NCBI GenBank assembly: GCA_965250115.1
Contig: CBDFNJ010000001.1
Location: 2,108,001 to 2,172,000, forward strand
Length of the DNA: 64,000 nucleotides
Source of the DNA: CBDFHB01 sp965250115
Lineage (GTDB): Bacteria > Acidobacteriota > Vicinamibacteria > Marinacidobacterales > SMYC01
Reading direction: 5' to 3'
Part shown: positions 9,770-20,523 of the stretch, piece by piece
Layout of the letters: each line of letters starts with the position of its first letter
Position numbering within the stretch: the stretch's first letter is position 1
Made by a program: the position numbers and the translations under genes
The notes under the pieces: model-generated
Seen by the model: the letters and a program-made list of their open reading frames with translations, nothing else
Told to the model about the DNA's origin: nothing
Databases searched by the model: none

Positions 9770-11192
9770 CCTGTGCCAAAACCCGGCCCTTTCGAAATAG
9801 GCCATAAATCAGCAACTTAGTGTCTGTGTTTGCGACCGGGCCAAGGGCCGTGGGCTTTACAATCGTCTTGGGCGAGCGGGTCGTCACCATGCAGATGACC
9901 ACCTAGTCGAGAGCGAATATCGAAGCGTGTGCCTGAAGCTGTTTTCACGCTACGCCGGTCGAGCCCGCCGAGGGGCTACCGTCGCCGGCGACCATCTACG
10001 CGGCACGGCAGTAGTAGTTGAGAATGCCCCCAAGTCGCTCTCGCGACACGATGGGGCCAGCGTCATTCGCGCTTGCCGGCAGAGGTGTGAGGAGCTCGTT
10101 GCCGAGACCTTGGTGGTCCCGTTCTGTGTGATAATGCACTACGTATTCGGTTACCGCTGTGCGCAGGTGTCGCTCACTGAGAGGTACGAAGCGGTCGAGA
10201 CACTCTCGACGTATGGAGAGAACGAATCTTTCCGCATATGCGTTCAGATTCGGACTATTAGCGGGAAGGCGAAGGGGCTTCACGCCTGAATCTCTCAACA
10301 GCCCACGTACCGCCTCGGTGAATAGCGGGTCCCGGTCGTGGATGAGGTATCGCTTGCCAAGGAGGAAACCATCCCACATGTCCGTGAGGTTTCTTGCCAC
10401 CTGCTTCATCCACTCCCCGTTGGGGTCCGACGTTATCCCACCGATGCACACGCAGCGAGTGGCGATATCGATGACAAACAGAACATGGTAGCGGACGAGC
10501 CCGAACGGGTTTACAACCTCGACGGTGAACAGGTCTGTCGCAGCGATGGCGCCCCAATGAGCCTTGATGAAGGTGCTCCACGACATGCTCTTGCCCCGCT
10601 CCGGGGCAGGCGCGATACCGTGCTCGGCAAGGAGCCTCTTGATGCTGTTGCGTCCGAATTCATGTCCGAGATTCTTGAGTGCGCCCCGCAGGCGCGTATA
10701 TCCCCACGTCGGGTTCTCCCGCGCCACGCGTACAATGAGCTCACGGACGTCCTTCGCCGTGGGAGGTCGGCCTGGGCTCCGGTTCTTGCTGCCATCGTAC
10801 TTGGCTGCAATGAGGTAGCGGTACCAGCGCAGAAGCGTAGCGGGTGTGGCAACGGACGCAATCTGGGCCAGCACCTCGCGGCCTAAAGCCTGGGCCTTGA
10901 CGGCGAGCCTACGCCGGTCGTCGTCAGAGAGCTTGAGACGCTTGCCCCGAAGCCCGGCTCGGAGTACACGGTTCTCCTCTCGCAAGTAGTCAATCACATC
11001 CTGCTGCTGGCGGTTGACCCAGCCAGCCAGAACGAGCAGTAAGAATTGCACAAGGTACGTCATGATGGATCCGAAGATAACACCCTCGAGACAAACGATT
11101 GTAAAGCCGACGGCCCTTGACCAGGTCGCAAAATACAGACTCTAAGTTGCTGATTTATGGCCTATTTCAAAAGGGCCGAGTTTTGGCACAGG
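9770..11192 (-). mobile_element. rve-transposase IS with ~105-bp inverted repeats, copy A
   Basis: A 1423-bp element whose two ends match in inverted orientation for about 105 bases with only scattered mismatches, from the terminal CCTGTGCCAAAAC through CGGCCCTTT, CATAAATCAGCAACTTAG and GGCTTTACAATCGT. Both ends are preceded by CGT, so the true terminus may be CCCGTCCTGTGCC. The transposase frame is open. No target duplication is visible; the left flank is a broken thioesterase and the right flank an unrelated broken gene, so deletion or recombination has used this copy. Relatives lie at 19837, 38666 and 49707. Confidence 0.8.
9996..11063 (-). CDS. Integrase-core (rve) transposase, intact copy
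   Basis: A 355-residue DDE transposase of the COG2801/IS481-IS3-like type. Residues 1-110 hold a hydrophobic start, a short coiled coil (DVIDYLREENRVLRAGL) and helix-turn-helix-like segments. The core has D177 in AATDLFTVEV, the HDRDPLF block at 242-248, and E278 in NLNAYAERF, giving a complete DDE set. The C-terminus (YHTERDHQGLGNELL) is typical of the family. This is the reference copy for the truncated versions at 38791 and 49578, and it may supply transposase in trans to the 305-bp MITEs, which carry one of its ends. Confidence 0.88.
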   Translation of the reverse strand: MTYLVQFLLLVLAGWVNRQQQDVIDYLREENRVLRAGLRGKRLKLSDDDRRRLAVKAQALGREVLAQIASVATPATLLRWYRYLIAAKYDGSKNRSPGRPPTAKDVRELIVRVARENPTWGYTRLRGALKNLGHEFGRNSIKRLLAEHGIAPAPERGKSMSWSTFIKAHWGAIAATDLFTVEVVNPFGLVRYHVLFVIDIATRCVCIGGITSDPNGEWMKQVARNLTDMWDGFLLGKRYLIHDRDPLFTEAVRGLLRDSGVKPLRLPANSPNLNAYAERFVLSIRRECLDRFVPLSERHLRTAVTEYVVHYHTERDHQGLGNELLTPLPASANDAGPIVSRERLGGILNYYCRAA

Positions 11193-11226
11193 ACGGGGTC
11201 GAACGAAACCTGAAGGACCTGTAACT

Positions 11227-11601
11227 ATGGATCTGGGAATAAAAAACAAACGGGCGCTGGTCCTGGCATCGAGCCAGGGTTTGAGACTGGGCATAGCCAC
11301 GCAGCTCTGCAAGGAAGGTGCAAACGTTTTATTGATCGGTCGCGACGAAACCAAACTCGCCGCTGCCGCGAAAACCCTCACTGATGCCGCAACCGGTTCT
11401 GCCGCCTATGCCGTCGTTGATCTTTCCGCTGCGGACGCTGCGGCGCGACTCTATGCTGCCGCACAGGATAAACTGGGCGGTGTCGACATTCTGGTCAATA
11501 ACACCGGTGACCCGCCACCCAGGTACGGTGGACGCGAGGCCGCCAGCTACATGACCGGCGGATTGATTCGCTGCGACGGAGGATCGATCCGCGGCATTTG
11601 A
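11227..11601 (+). pseudogene. Short-chain dehydrogenase with in-frame internal deletion
   Basis: ATG 11227 starts a typical SDR N-terminus (RALVLASSQGLRLGIATQL, the NAD-binding glycine region, and GGVDILVNNTGDPPP). The sequence then jumps to an SDR C-terminus (ASYMTGGLIRCDGG). The product is 124 residues against about 250 for the family. The missing 130 residues include the catalytic serine and the YxxxK pair, so it cannot work as a dehydrogenase. Just upstream a short tail (ERNLKDL then stop) is left of an earlier gene removed by the IS. It lies 12 bases ahead of the hydantoinase and probably shares its transcript. Confidence 0.8.
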
Positions 11602-11613
11602 TCAGGTGCACAG

Positions 11614-13080
11614 ATGAAACATTTCGATCTCAAAATTACTGGTGGAACGGTCGCGAATTCGACGGATACGTTCAGTGCCGATATCGGAATTCGCGACGGA
11701 CGAATCGTCGCAATCGGCGACGTTTCCGGTGAGGCGAACGAGATCATCGATGCAACAGGCAAATTCGTCTTACCGGGCGGAATCGAGGCGCATTGTCATA
11801 TTGAGCAAGAGTCGTCATCCGGGCTGATGACGTCGGACGATTATTATTCCGGGAGCGTTTCCGCGGCGTTCGGTGGCAATACGTGCATCGTCCCGTTTGC
11901 AGCACAGCATCGCGGCCAAACACTGAAAGAGGTTCTCGACCTCTATCACGGCCGCGCCGGGCCGAAATCAGTCGTGGACTATTCCTTCCACCTGATCATT
12001 TCGGATCCGACCGATGAAGTCCTGTACCAGGAACTGCCGCGAGCTATCGAACAGGGCATTACATCGTTCAAGGTTTATATGACCTACGATCGGCTCATCG
12101 TCGATGACAGGCAAATGCTCGATATTCTGACGGTCGCCAAAAAACATGGCGCACTAACGATGATCCATGCAGAGAATAACGCCATGATCAAATGGATGAG
12201 CGACAAACTCATCGATGACGGACATGATGCGCCGAAGTACCACGCCCTCAGTCATCCGCGCACCGCCGAATCCGAAGCAATCAACCGGGCAATTGCATTG
12301 GCCGGTTTTATTGATACGCCTGTTCTGATCGTGCACGTGTCGACGGAGGCAGGCGCGCGTCTGATTGCCAAAGCCCGTTATGACGGTCAGAAAGTGTTCG
12401 GCGAAACCTGCCCGCAATATATATTCCTGAATGCCGAACAAATGGACTTGCCAGGTATGCAAGGCGCGCAGTTGTGTTGCAGTCCGCCGCTGCGGGATCG
12501 CGCCTCGCAGGAGGAAATCTGGCGTTGCCTGCAAAACGGTACGTTCCAGGTTTACTCGTCGGACCACGCGCCCTATCGATTTGATGAGACCGGCAAACTG
12601 CACGCAGGCCCTGAAGCGGCGTTTCCAAAAATTGCAAACGGTCTGCCCGGCATCGAGATGCGCCTGCCGCTGCTTTTCTCCGAAGGCTTTATAAAGGGCC
12701 GAATCTCGCTGAATCATTTCGTTGCGCTCGCAGCTGGCAATGTATCGAAAATTTACGGCCTCGATCATCGCAAGGGTTCGATTACTGAAGGCAAAGACGC
12801 CGATGTTGCAATCTGGGATCCCGACGTCGTTCGGGACGTCAAAGCGGAGGATATGCACGACAACACGGCGTACACCCCGTACGAAGGCATGACCATTACC
12901 GGCTGGCCGACCACCGTGATTCAAAGGGGCGAAATCATCATTGCCGAGAATTCATTGCGGGCCGAAAGGGGCGCCGGTGAATTCGTACCGCGAAACACGA
13001 TCGACTGCACCGGAATGCCTGGGCGGCTGGCGCCCGAGCTCGATCCCAACAAGAACTTTGGTGTCGAACTAGATCTCTGA
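11614..13080 (+). CDS. D-hydantoinase / dihydropyrimidinase
   Basis: A 488-residue amidohydrolase that opens cyclic amides such as hydantoins or dihydropyrimidines. The metal ligands are all visible: H60 and H62 in EAHCHIE, the carbamylated lysine K153 in SFKVYMTY, H185 in MIHAEN, H241 in IVHVST, and D317 in SSDHAP. Length and motif spacing are normal for the family. The glutamate after the HxH motif and an early cysteine (C61) differ from textbook HTHL enzymes, so substrate preference cannot be assigned. It is directly followed by a hydantoin racemase-like gene, which supports a hydantoin-type substrate over allantoin or pyrimidine breakdown. Confidence 0.88.
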   Translation: MKHFDLKITGGTVANSTDTFSADIGIRDGRIVAIGDVSGEANEIIDATGKFVLPGGIEAHCHIEQESSSGLMTSDDYYSGSVSAAFGGNTCIVPFAAQHRGQTLKEVLDLYHGRAGPKSVVDYSFHLIISDPTDEVLYQELPRAIEQGITSFKVYMTYDRLIVDDRQMLDILTVAKKHGALTMIHAENNAMIKWMSDKLIDDGHDAPKYHALSHPRTAESEAINRAIALAGFIDTPVLIVHVSTEAGARLIAKARYDGQKVFGETCPQYIFLNAEQMDLPGMQGAQLCCSPPLRDRASQEEIWRCLQNGTFQVYSSDHAPYRFDETGKLHAGPEAAFPKIANGLPGIEMRLPLLFSEGFIKGRISLNHFVALAAGNVSKIYGLDHRKGSITEGKDADVAIWDPDVVRDVKAEDMHDNTAYTPYEGMTITGWPTTVIQRGEIIIAENSLRAERGAGEFVPRNTIDCTGMPGRLAPELDPNKNFGVELDL

Positions 13081-13083
13081 TCA

Positions 13084-13716
13084 ATGCCGCGCATCAAGGT
13101 CATCAATCCGAATTCAAACGAATCCGTCACCGACGGTCTCAGGGCGTCGCTGACGCGACACTCCGCGGATATCGACTGCGTCACTTTGTCGGAAGGTCCT
13201 TTCGGCATCGAATCAGACGCAGACATCGCTACCGTCATCCCGTTGATTAAGGCAGATATAGCGAGCACGGCGGATTACGACGCATATGTCATTGCCTGCT
13301 ATTCGGATCCGGGCCTCGACGAATGCAGGGAAGCCTTTTCAAAGCCGGTCTTCGGTATTCAGAGAAGCGGCATTGAAAAGGCGATATCGTCGGGCGGACG
13401 CTTCGGCGTGCTCGCCTTGTCAGACGAATCGATTGCAAGGCACCTGATTTACATCGACTCGCTGGGATTCGGCGGCCAGCTCGCCGGCGAGTTGCCCCTC
13501 GATATCTCGGTCGACGAGTCCGCGAACGAACCGGAAACGCTGGAGAGGATCATTACCCAGGGTCGGCGGCTCGTCGATGAGTTGGGCGCCAACGTAGTCG
13601 TGCTCGGCTGTGCAGGAATGGCGGCGCACAAAAATCCCGCAGCGGAGGCACTGCGGGTTCCCGTGATAGAGCCGGTCGAGTCAGCCGTCGAGGCAGCACT
13701 CGAGGCAGTCCGATGA
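13084..13716 (+). CDS. Asp/Glu/hydantoin racemase family protein
   Basis: A 210-residue protein of the aspartate/glutamate/hydantoin racemase superfamily, expected to interconvert enantiomers of a hydantoin so that the neighbouring hydantoinase can use both. It begins with the family motif INPNSNESVT. Two catalytic cysteines sit at the expected spacing: C72 in VIACYSDPGL and C176 in VVLGCAGM. It starts three bases after the hydantoinase stop, so the two are translated from one message. Related maleate isomerases share the fold, but the adjacent hydantoinase makes hydantoin racemase the best reading. Confidence 0.85.
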   Translation: MPRIKVINPNSNESVTDGLRASLTRHSADIDCVTLSEGPFGIESDADIATVIPLIKADIASTADYDAYVIACYSDPGLDECREAFSKPVFGIQRSGIEKAISSGGRFGVLALSDESIARHLIYIDSLGFGGQLAGELPLDISVDESANEPETLERIITQGRRLVDELGANVVVLGCAGMAAHKNPAAEALRVPVIEPVESAVEAALEAVR

Positions 13717-14057
13717 TTCGGCGTTGTTGACCTGTGCAATGGAGTTGAAATGACAGTGTTGAGCCTGCGACACACGAAGATGCCGTACAAACGTCTACAG
13801 GGACGAGGATTTCGACACGTCAGCGTGGATGCGGACGGTCACCATCAACAAAACCTCGGAGACTTGCTCCATCTATCAAGGGTCCGGGAGATTCTCTGGA
13901 CTCGTCCCTAAAGCCTTGATCTTGGCAAACGAGGGGTGGCAAATGACAACCCAATACAGCGGACCCGCGAAGACACGGGCCGCTGAACAAAGCCTTCGCG
14001 ATGAATGTGATGGCGCGAGTCACGAAGGCAGGCGGGCTCGAGCCAGGAGTGGCAGGA
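13717..14057. other. Gap with no recognised gene
   Basis: About 340 bases. A 53-codon frame opens with ATG at 13750 (starting TVLSLRHTKMPYKR) but matches nothing I know, and other open frames here overlap it in conflicting phases. It may be scrambled DNA left by rearrangement between the racemase operon and the PHP fragment. Confidence 0.35.
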
Positions 14058-14422
14058 ATGGTGAGAATTGGCGTTGCTCACGCGGCCGTGGCGACTCTCC
14101 TCTCGATCTCGGCCTGCGCGCCGCCACCCGACGCAGCCGAGCGCAGCGGCCCGCGGTGGCTCGCCGGCGACCACCACATACACAGCCGCTACAGCGTCGG
14201 GTGGGCCAGGGGGACGGATCCGCCTGCGCCCATCGTCGCGGGCGACGCCATCTGCCCCATCCCCATGAACGCTGTGATGGCGCGTCACTACGGGCTCGGC
14301 TGGATGGTGGCGACCGACCACGGCGGGCCGAACCACAGCAAGGTGAACCTGGAGCGGGCCTACCTGGAGCTGGTGCAGTCGCGTGAGGTGGTACCCGAAA
14401 TCATCCAGTTCTTCGGCATGGG
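14058..14422 (+). pseudogene. PHP-domain lipoprotein, truncated by MITE
   Basis: ATG 14058 begins a lipoprotein signal (MVRIGVAHAAVATLLSISAC, lipobox SISAC). It is followed by the first two metal-binding motifs of a PHP phosphoesterase domain, GDHHIHSRYS and VATDHGG. After about 120 residues the frame enters the IS1-like MITE at 14423 and stops 12 codons later. The remaining metal ligands are missing, so the gene is dead. The 3' part is not recognisable downstream. Confidence 0.7.
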
Positions 14423-14664
14423 GTGCTTCCGCCATCAAGTGTTGCTACGCCGTGTTTAAATGCTAGTGTCAGCTGGCCTGCCTGTGTCGGCGAACGCCAT
14501 TAATGAGGATGTCGCGTGCACACGAAGGTGTCTCTGAACGTCAGGCACCGTGTGGTCAGCCCAGCCCGCATCGCTGAAAGAACTGCGTCTCTCGAAATCA
14601 GGCTCAAACTCTAGCACACGAGCGGGTTACGCGGCAGCCACCAACACTTGATTGCGGAGGCACC
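14423..14664. mobile_element. 242-bp MITE with IS1-like ends
   Basis: The left end reads GGTGCTTCCGCCATCAAG and the right end, inverted, GGTGCCTCCGCAATCAAG, so the termini match at 21 of 23 bases. Neither strand holds a transposase frame. The ends match the IS1-like element at the window start, which marks this as a non-autonomous derivative. No target duplication is seen. Confidence 0.65.
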
Positions 14665-14828
14665 CTTTATCGAAGCGTCTCGGATTAGATTTTGTGGAAA
14701 ATACGGTCCTCAAGCGATGGCTTCTCAGGCGGAACTACCCGTTGGTCGAATAAAGTGTGGCTGGCCCGAGCGGGCGGTTTCAGAGCCCATGATTACGACG
14801 GCGAGAAGGCGCAAGCCTGCCTGGGCGT
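14665..14828 (+). other. Gene debris between MITE and IS5-type element
   Basis: A 25-codon open tail (LSKRLGLDFVENTVLKRWLL and onward to a stop at about 14743) looks like the C-terminus of an unidentified protein cut off by the MITE. The remaining 85 bases hold nothing recognisable. Confidence 0.3.
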
Positions 14829-15915
14829 TGCCTTGGTGCACAACTCCGATAGAGGCCGATAGCTCGCTTGGCCCCGACTCCCATCATCCGATCATCTCGC
14901 TATCAGGCATCCCGAGCGCCGTCATGGTGTTCAGAATCTTGCACCCGATCCTTGCCTCGACTCTCTGTGCCGCCAACCCTCTCGCTCGCATCGCTGAGCC
15001 CACGATAGCCTTGTAGCGATGGAACGTTGTCTCGACTTTGCTCCGTTTGCTGTAGCCCGATTCTGTGTGCCACTTTCGTTTGCCGAGCCGAGCTTGTGCT
15101 GCAATGTTGCGATTGCGCTGTCGGCTGCTCGCCGGCCCCGATGCGAGCTGGGCGCCCTTGCGCGGCGGTATCAGCACCCTCGGCGAGCGATGAGCGCTGT
15201 GATTCTCGATCGCCTCATAGACGCCGCTGGCGTCGTATGCGGTGTCAGCTCTGGCCGATGAGATGGGACTGTCGATCTGTGCGACAAGCGATGCAACCCG
15301 CGATGAATCGCGGGCTCTTTTGCTCGTCAGCTCGCCGGCGACGACTTCGCCAGTCTGCTCGTCGACACACAGATGGAGCTTGCGATAGTCCCTGCTCTTT
15401 GGTGCTCTGCGCAGCTGGCCGGCGTGGACAGCGAGACCGCTGCTGTCGATCAAGATGTGCAACGGCGTCTTCTGCTTGTCTTGGTAGAAGGGGACCTTAC
15501 CCAGCTTCGCCTTGCGCCTCGAAATCGTGGTGTGATCGGGCACATCATTGTCTAGCTTCATCAGAGCGAACAACGATCGCAGCAATCCCTCGCTCTGCCT
15601 AGATGACAGATGAAACACCATGCCCAGGGTGACAGCCGTCTCGATGGCGTGGTTCGAGTACTTGCGTTGACGGCCCGGTTTCCTCCTCCTCGGCCGGGGC
15701 GCGTCCCAGTTCACAAGCTTGCCGGCGGTGAGCGAGATCCAGACGGTCAGGCTCCCACGGTTGCGTAGACCCGCCTCATATTCACGCCAATTCCTCACGC
15801 GATAGGCCTTCTTCACATACTTCCGCTGAGTGCGTTTGAAAATGCTCATGGGGAACCTCGAATCCGTGAGTACAGGACAATTGTGGACCGAGATCGCGAG
15901 TTGTGCACCAAGGCA
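14829..15915 (-). mobile_element. IS5-family (IS903-type) element, copy 1
   Basis: A 1087-bp element with near-perfect terminal repeats TGCCTTGGTGCACAACTC. It differs from the copy at 44467 at only a handful of positions, so both are recent. No 9-bp duplication flanks it, which suggests a deletion or recombination after insertion. Confidence 0.85.
14884..15849 (-). CDS. IS5-family (IS903 group) transposase
   Basis: A 321-residue transposase. It has the group's N-terminus (YRVRNWREYEAGLRNRGSLT), the central DSSGLAVHAGQ block with the first catalytic aspartate, ARADTAYDASGVYEAI with the second, and a C-terminal ESGYSKRSKVETTFHRYK with the glutamate. The frame is complete. It is nearly identical to the copy at 44522-45487; the few substitutions seen include A to G in the VxQIDS segment and P to T near residue 53. 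Confidence 0.9.
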   Translation of the reverse strand: MSIFKRTQRKYVKKAYRVRNWREYEAGLRNRGSLTVWISLTAGKLVNWDAPRPRRRKPGRQRKYSNHAIETAVTLGMVFHLSSRQSEGLLRSLFALMKLDNDVPDHTTISRRKAKLGKVPFYQDKQKTPLHILIDSSGLAVHAGQLRRAPKSRDYRKLHLCVDEQTGEVVAGELTSKRARDSSRVASLVAQIDSPISSARADTAYDASGVYEAIENHSAHRSPRVLIPPRKGAQLASGPASSRQRNRNIAAQARLGKRKWHTESGYSKRSKVETTFHRYKAIVGSAMRARGLAAQRVEARIGCKILNTMTALGMPDSEMIG

Positions 15916-16143
15916 CTGGATCGGCGGTGGATCTGAGAAGCCTGAAGCCTTTCGTAACCAGGCAATTCGACCCGCCTTGAGTTCTCGGAGCTCCTAAGCC
16001 CGCGCCTGCAGGCTTCGGAAGACCGAACGTTCACGGAATCGTTGACAAGACCTCGTCTGTTCCCGCCCCGCCGATATAAAATAGCCAGGCTCGGCCGCGC
16101 TTCCCTCGCTGACACGGGTGCGGCATGTGCCTGCTAGCGCCGT
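15916..16143. other. Gap upstream of the helicase fragment
   Basis: About 230 bases without a gene. A TTGACA at 16042 and TATAAA at 16075 look promoter-like but are separated by 27 bases, so I do not call a promoter. Confidence 0.4.
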
Positions 16144-16388
16144 ATGAAATTAGAGGAACTCCAGCCGAAGGCTATCTTCGGAGGCATCCTGCTGGACAGC
16201 CCCATCACGGTTGTCAGCGTCCAGTGGTATGAAGCGAACGCGCTCGAACTGACCTACGAGACGCTAGATGGCCGGTTGCCAACCAGCTCTTTGCCCGGCA
16301 TGACGAGCCGTACCGTCGCTTCCATCCGCCCTTTGAGAACAAATCCGACCGGGCAACCGCGCTTCTGAGTGGGGAACCCATAAGGTGA
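16144..16388 (+). pseudogene. N-terminal fragment of an SNF2-type helicase, frameshifted
   Basis: The first 45 residues (MKLEELQPKAIFGGILLDS, TVVSVQWYEANALELTYE) match, from memory, the start of a large bacterial SNF2/DEAD-type helicase often found near restriction genes. After a one-base slip near 16270 the correct frame continues as ANQLFARHDEP, again a family block, and then diverges to a stop at 16386. At least 850 residues including all ATPase motifs are missing. It lies just ahead of hsdM, so this may be a decayed member of the same defence locus. Confidence 0.55.
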
Positions 16389-16395
16389 CACCGTC

Positions 16396-18217
<1,822 letters not shown>

Positions 18218-18225
<8 letters not shown>

Positions 18226-19453
18226 CGGCTGGGTGCAAAGAACCCTCGCCGAGCTTGCCGTCTACCAAAACGGGCGCGCATTCAAACCGACCGACTGGAC
18301 AGAGATCGGACTTCCAATTGTCCGTATTGCTCAAATCACTGATCCTAACGCCAAGCCGAACCACTATGACGGCGAGGATGTCGACAATAGGCACATCATT
18401 GACAACGGCGATCTGCTGTTTTCCTGGTCGGCGACACTCGCAGTTCTGAAGTGGAACAACGGCCCCGCAATCCTGAACCAGCACATATTCAAGGTTGTGG
18501 AGAACGACGGGGTTTGCAGAGACTTTCTACGTCATCTTCTTCATCATTCCCTTCCTGCACTGGCCGAACGCTCACACGGTAGCACGATGAAGCACATTCG
18601 TAAGGGAGTGCTTCGAGAGCATCTTGTCTCCATTCCTCCTCTCCCCGAGCAGCGCAAGATTGCCGCCATCCTGTCGTCGGTGGACGATGCCATCGAGAAG
18701 ATCCAGGCGGTCATCGACCAGGTGCAGGTTGTCAAGCGGGGCCTGATGCAGGAGCTGCTTACTAGGGGCCTGCCTGGGCGGCACACGCGGTTCAAGCAGA
18801 CGGAGATTGGGGAGATCCCGGAAGACTGGGTAGTAAACCGGATCGGTGAATTGGGGAAGAAGGAGCGGCCGGCAGTAAAGGCAGGGCCATTCGGTTCATC
18901 ACTAAGAAAGTCGTACTACGCTTCAGAAGGGTATAGAGTTTATGGCCAAGAACAAGTCTTGTCTGGAGACTTGTCGGTCGGGAACTACTATATCGACGAA
19001 GAGCGTTTTCAGTCACTCAAGTCTTGCGAGGTCAAGGCGGGTGACATTCTCGTGAGTCTGGTAGGAACCTTCGGCAAGGCAATCGTCGTCCCGTCAGACG
19101 CGGAACCAGGAATCATCAATCCGCGCCTTCTTCGATTGTCCCTGGACCCTCAGCTTGTTCTTCCCGAGTTCTTCTGCTTCTGGTTGCACAGCGGTGGTAC
19201 CCAGAAACTGTTGGTGGATGCAGCCCAAGGTGGCACGATGGGGGTGCTGAACGCGGGCATTGTGAAGAATCTCTCACTGGGAAGACCGTCACTGCCAGAA
19301 CAGTCTGCAATTGTCGCCGCATTGGCGTCTGTAGAACTGCGTCTGGAAAGTGAAGCGGCAGTGCAGGCCGCTGCATTACGATCCAAAACTGCCCTCATGT
19401 ACGTCCTCCTCACCGGCGAGCTTCGCGTCACCCCAGACACGGAGGCCGAATGA
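18218..19453 (+). CDS. hsdS: Type I restriction-modification specificity subunit
   Basis: A 411-residue S subunit that chooses the recognition sequence. It has the usual two halves: a first target-recognition domain (about 1-145), a conserved coil ending PPLPEQRKIAAILSSVDDAI with a helix to about residue 190, a link with QTEIGEIPEDW, a second target-recognition domain (about 205-370), and a second coil (LPEQSAIVAALASVELRL). The two recognition domains differ, so the target should be bipartite and asymmetric. It overlaps hsdM by 8 bases and hsdR by 4, a normal compact operon. Confidence 0.92.
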
Positions 19454-19836
19454 CCCCGAAGGCGACCAGGTGGGACGAGCTGCACCTCGCGGAGAATCCC
19501 GCCGTTGAACTGCTGGAGTCCTTCGGCTACACCTACGTTCCGCCCGAAGCCCTTGAAGGCGAACGCCAGAATTTCAAGGAAACTATTCTGACTCTACGTC
19601 TCGCGAAGATCCTCAAGCAGCTGAATCCTTGGCTCTCCGAGACGAACGTCGCCAAGGCAGTGAAGACGGTGACACAGATCGCCGCGGCCAGTCTCGCGGA
19701 GGCGAACGAGAAAGTCTATACATCGCTCACCTACGGCATCGCGTTGGAGCAGGATCGGGGCGACGGACGGAAAAGCCATACAGTCCGGTTCTTCGACTTC
19801 GATCGGCCTGACCGCAACGAATGGATTGTTACCCGT
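19450..19836 (+). pseudogene. hsdR: Type I restriction subunit, N-terminal stub
   Basis: ATG 19450 overlaps the hsdS stop. The 129 residues present (WDELHLAENPAVELLESFGY, YVPPEALEGERQNFKETILT, SHTVRFFDFDRPDRNEWIV) are the start of an HsdR nuclease domain. The frame then enters the IS terminus at 19837 and ends with IS-encoded residues (KLGPFEIGHKSAA). The rest of the nuclease and the whole ATP-driven translocase (about 900 residues) are missing. Restriction should be lost while HsdM/HsdS methylation could persist. Confidence 0.88.
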
Positions 19837-19976
19837 CCTGTGCCAAAACTCGGCCCTTTTGAAATAGGCCATAAATCAGCAGCTTAGAGTCTGTGTTTGC
19901 GACCGGGCCAAGGGCCGTAGGCTTTACAATCGTCTGGCCCGAGGGTGTTATCTTCAGATCCATGATGACGTACCAC
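19837..19976 (+). mobile_element. Solo end of the long-repeat rve IS
   Basis: About 140 bases identical in layout to the end of copy C at 38666: terminus CCTGTGCCAAAAC, the long repeat, then the transposase start region as far as the codons for MTYH, where homology breaks. Only this stub remains and it decapitates hsdR. Confidence 0.8.
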
Positions 19977-20054
19977 TCGCCGCCGCGAAACGGCCAATCC
20001 TGGCAGGTCTAAACCGCGGAATCAATGACGGATCGAGTTTTTGCGGAGCACAAG
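19977..20054. other. Short unknown segment sharing a motif with 37460
   Basis: Seventy-eight bases between two mobile fragments. The last 40 contain TCGAGTTTTTGCGGAGCACA, nearly repeated at about 37463-37503. It could be the end of an unrecognised element. Confidence 0.35.
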
Positions 20055-20219
20055 GGTGCTTGCGCTGTTTACTGTTGGTCATATGTACGCATCCCTTTGC
20101 AAAAGAGGCGCTTACTTTCCATTTAGCGCGAAGCGAAGGTCGCGAGCGCTATTTTGGATGTAACTTAATGCAGCGTAAAGTCTTACGTCATCTCACCAAC
20201 ACTTAATGACGGAAGCACC
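20055..20219. mobile_element. 165-bp MITE with IS1-like ends, copy 1
   Basis: It begins GGTGCTTGCGCTGTTTACTG and ends, inverted, GGTGCTTCCGTCATTAAG. The internal sequence is about 90% like 63316-63481, so the pair forms a MITE family. No frame of note. Confidence 0.7.
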
Positions 20220-20427
20220 GGTCTCATAATAGGAGAAGTGCTCCTTGATAGGCGTAATCCTCCTGCAATGAGGACCGTTTGTCAAACACGCGCTGGTTGC
20301 TGAAGACCTACAAATGTTCCGTTTCTAGGGAGCTTGCCAGGCTCTCGTGATGCCAGACGATATCGCGATCACGACCTGAAACAGGAAGAGTGTGCTCAAA
20401 ACTAGACAGTTATTTTGTCGGCGGCCC
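20220..20427 (-). mobile_element. Left-end fragment of the ISAzo13-type element
   Basis: An inverted copy of the first ~205 bases of the element at 30526, from its terminus (GGGCCGCCGACAAAATAA read on the minus strand) to the start codon of its first frame. TTA follows the terminus, the same trinucleotide duplicated around the complete copy. The rest of the element is missing. Confidence 0.75.
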
Positions 20428-20523
20428 TTAGGCACGAGGAAAGGACGGTCCTCGATCGTGACGGAAACGAGCTCGGGATCTTGGGAAGGGCTCAAATAGG
20501 CGAAGCAGGCTTCGGGCTAGGTG

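Noticed and set aside
10338..10886. Long plus-strand frame (182 codons) inside IS copy A, repeated at 49767
   Set aside because: It lies fully antisense to the transposase gene and shows no protein-like motifs; it is repeated only because the IS is.
16042..16080. TTGACA and TATAAA upstream of the helicase fragment and hsdM
   Set aside because: The two boxes are 27 bases apart, far from the 16-18 needed, and no better pairing was found.
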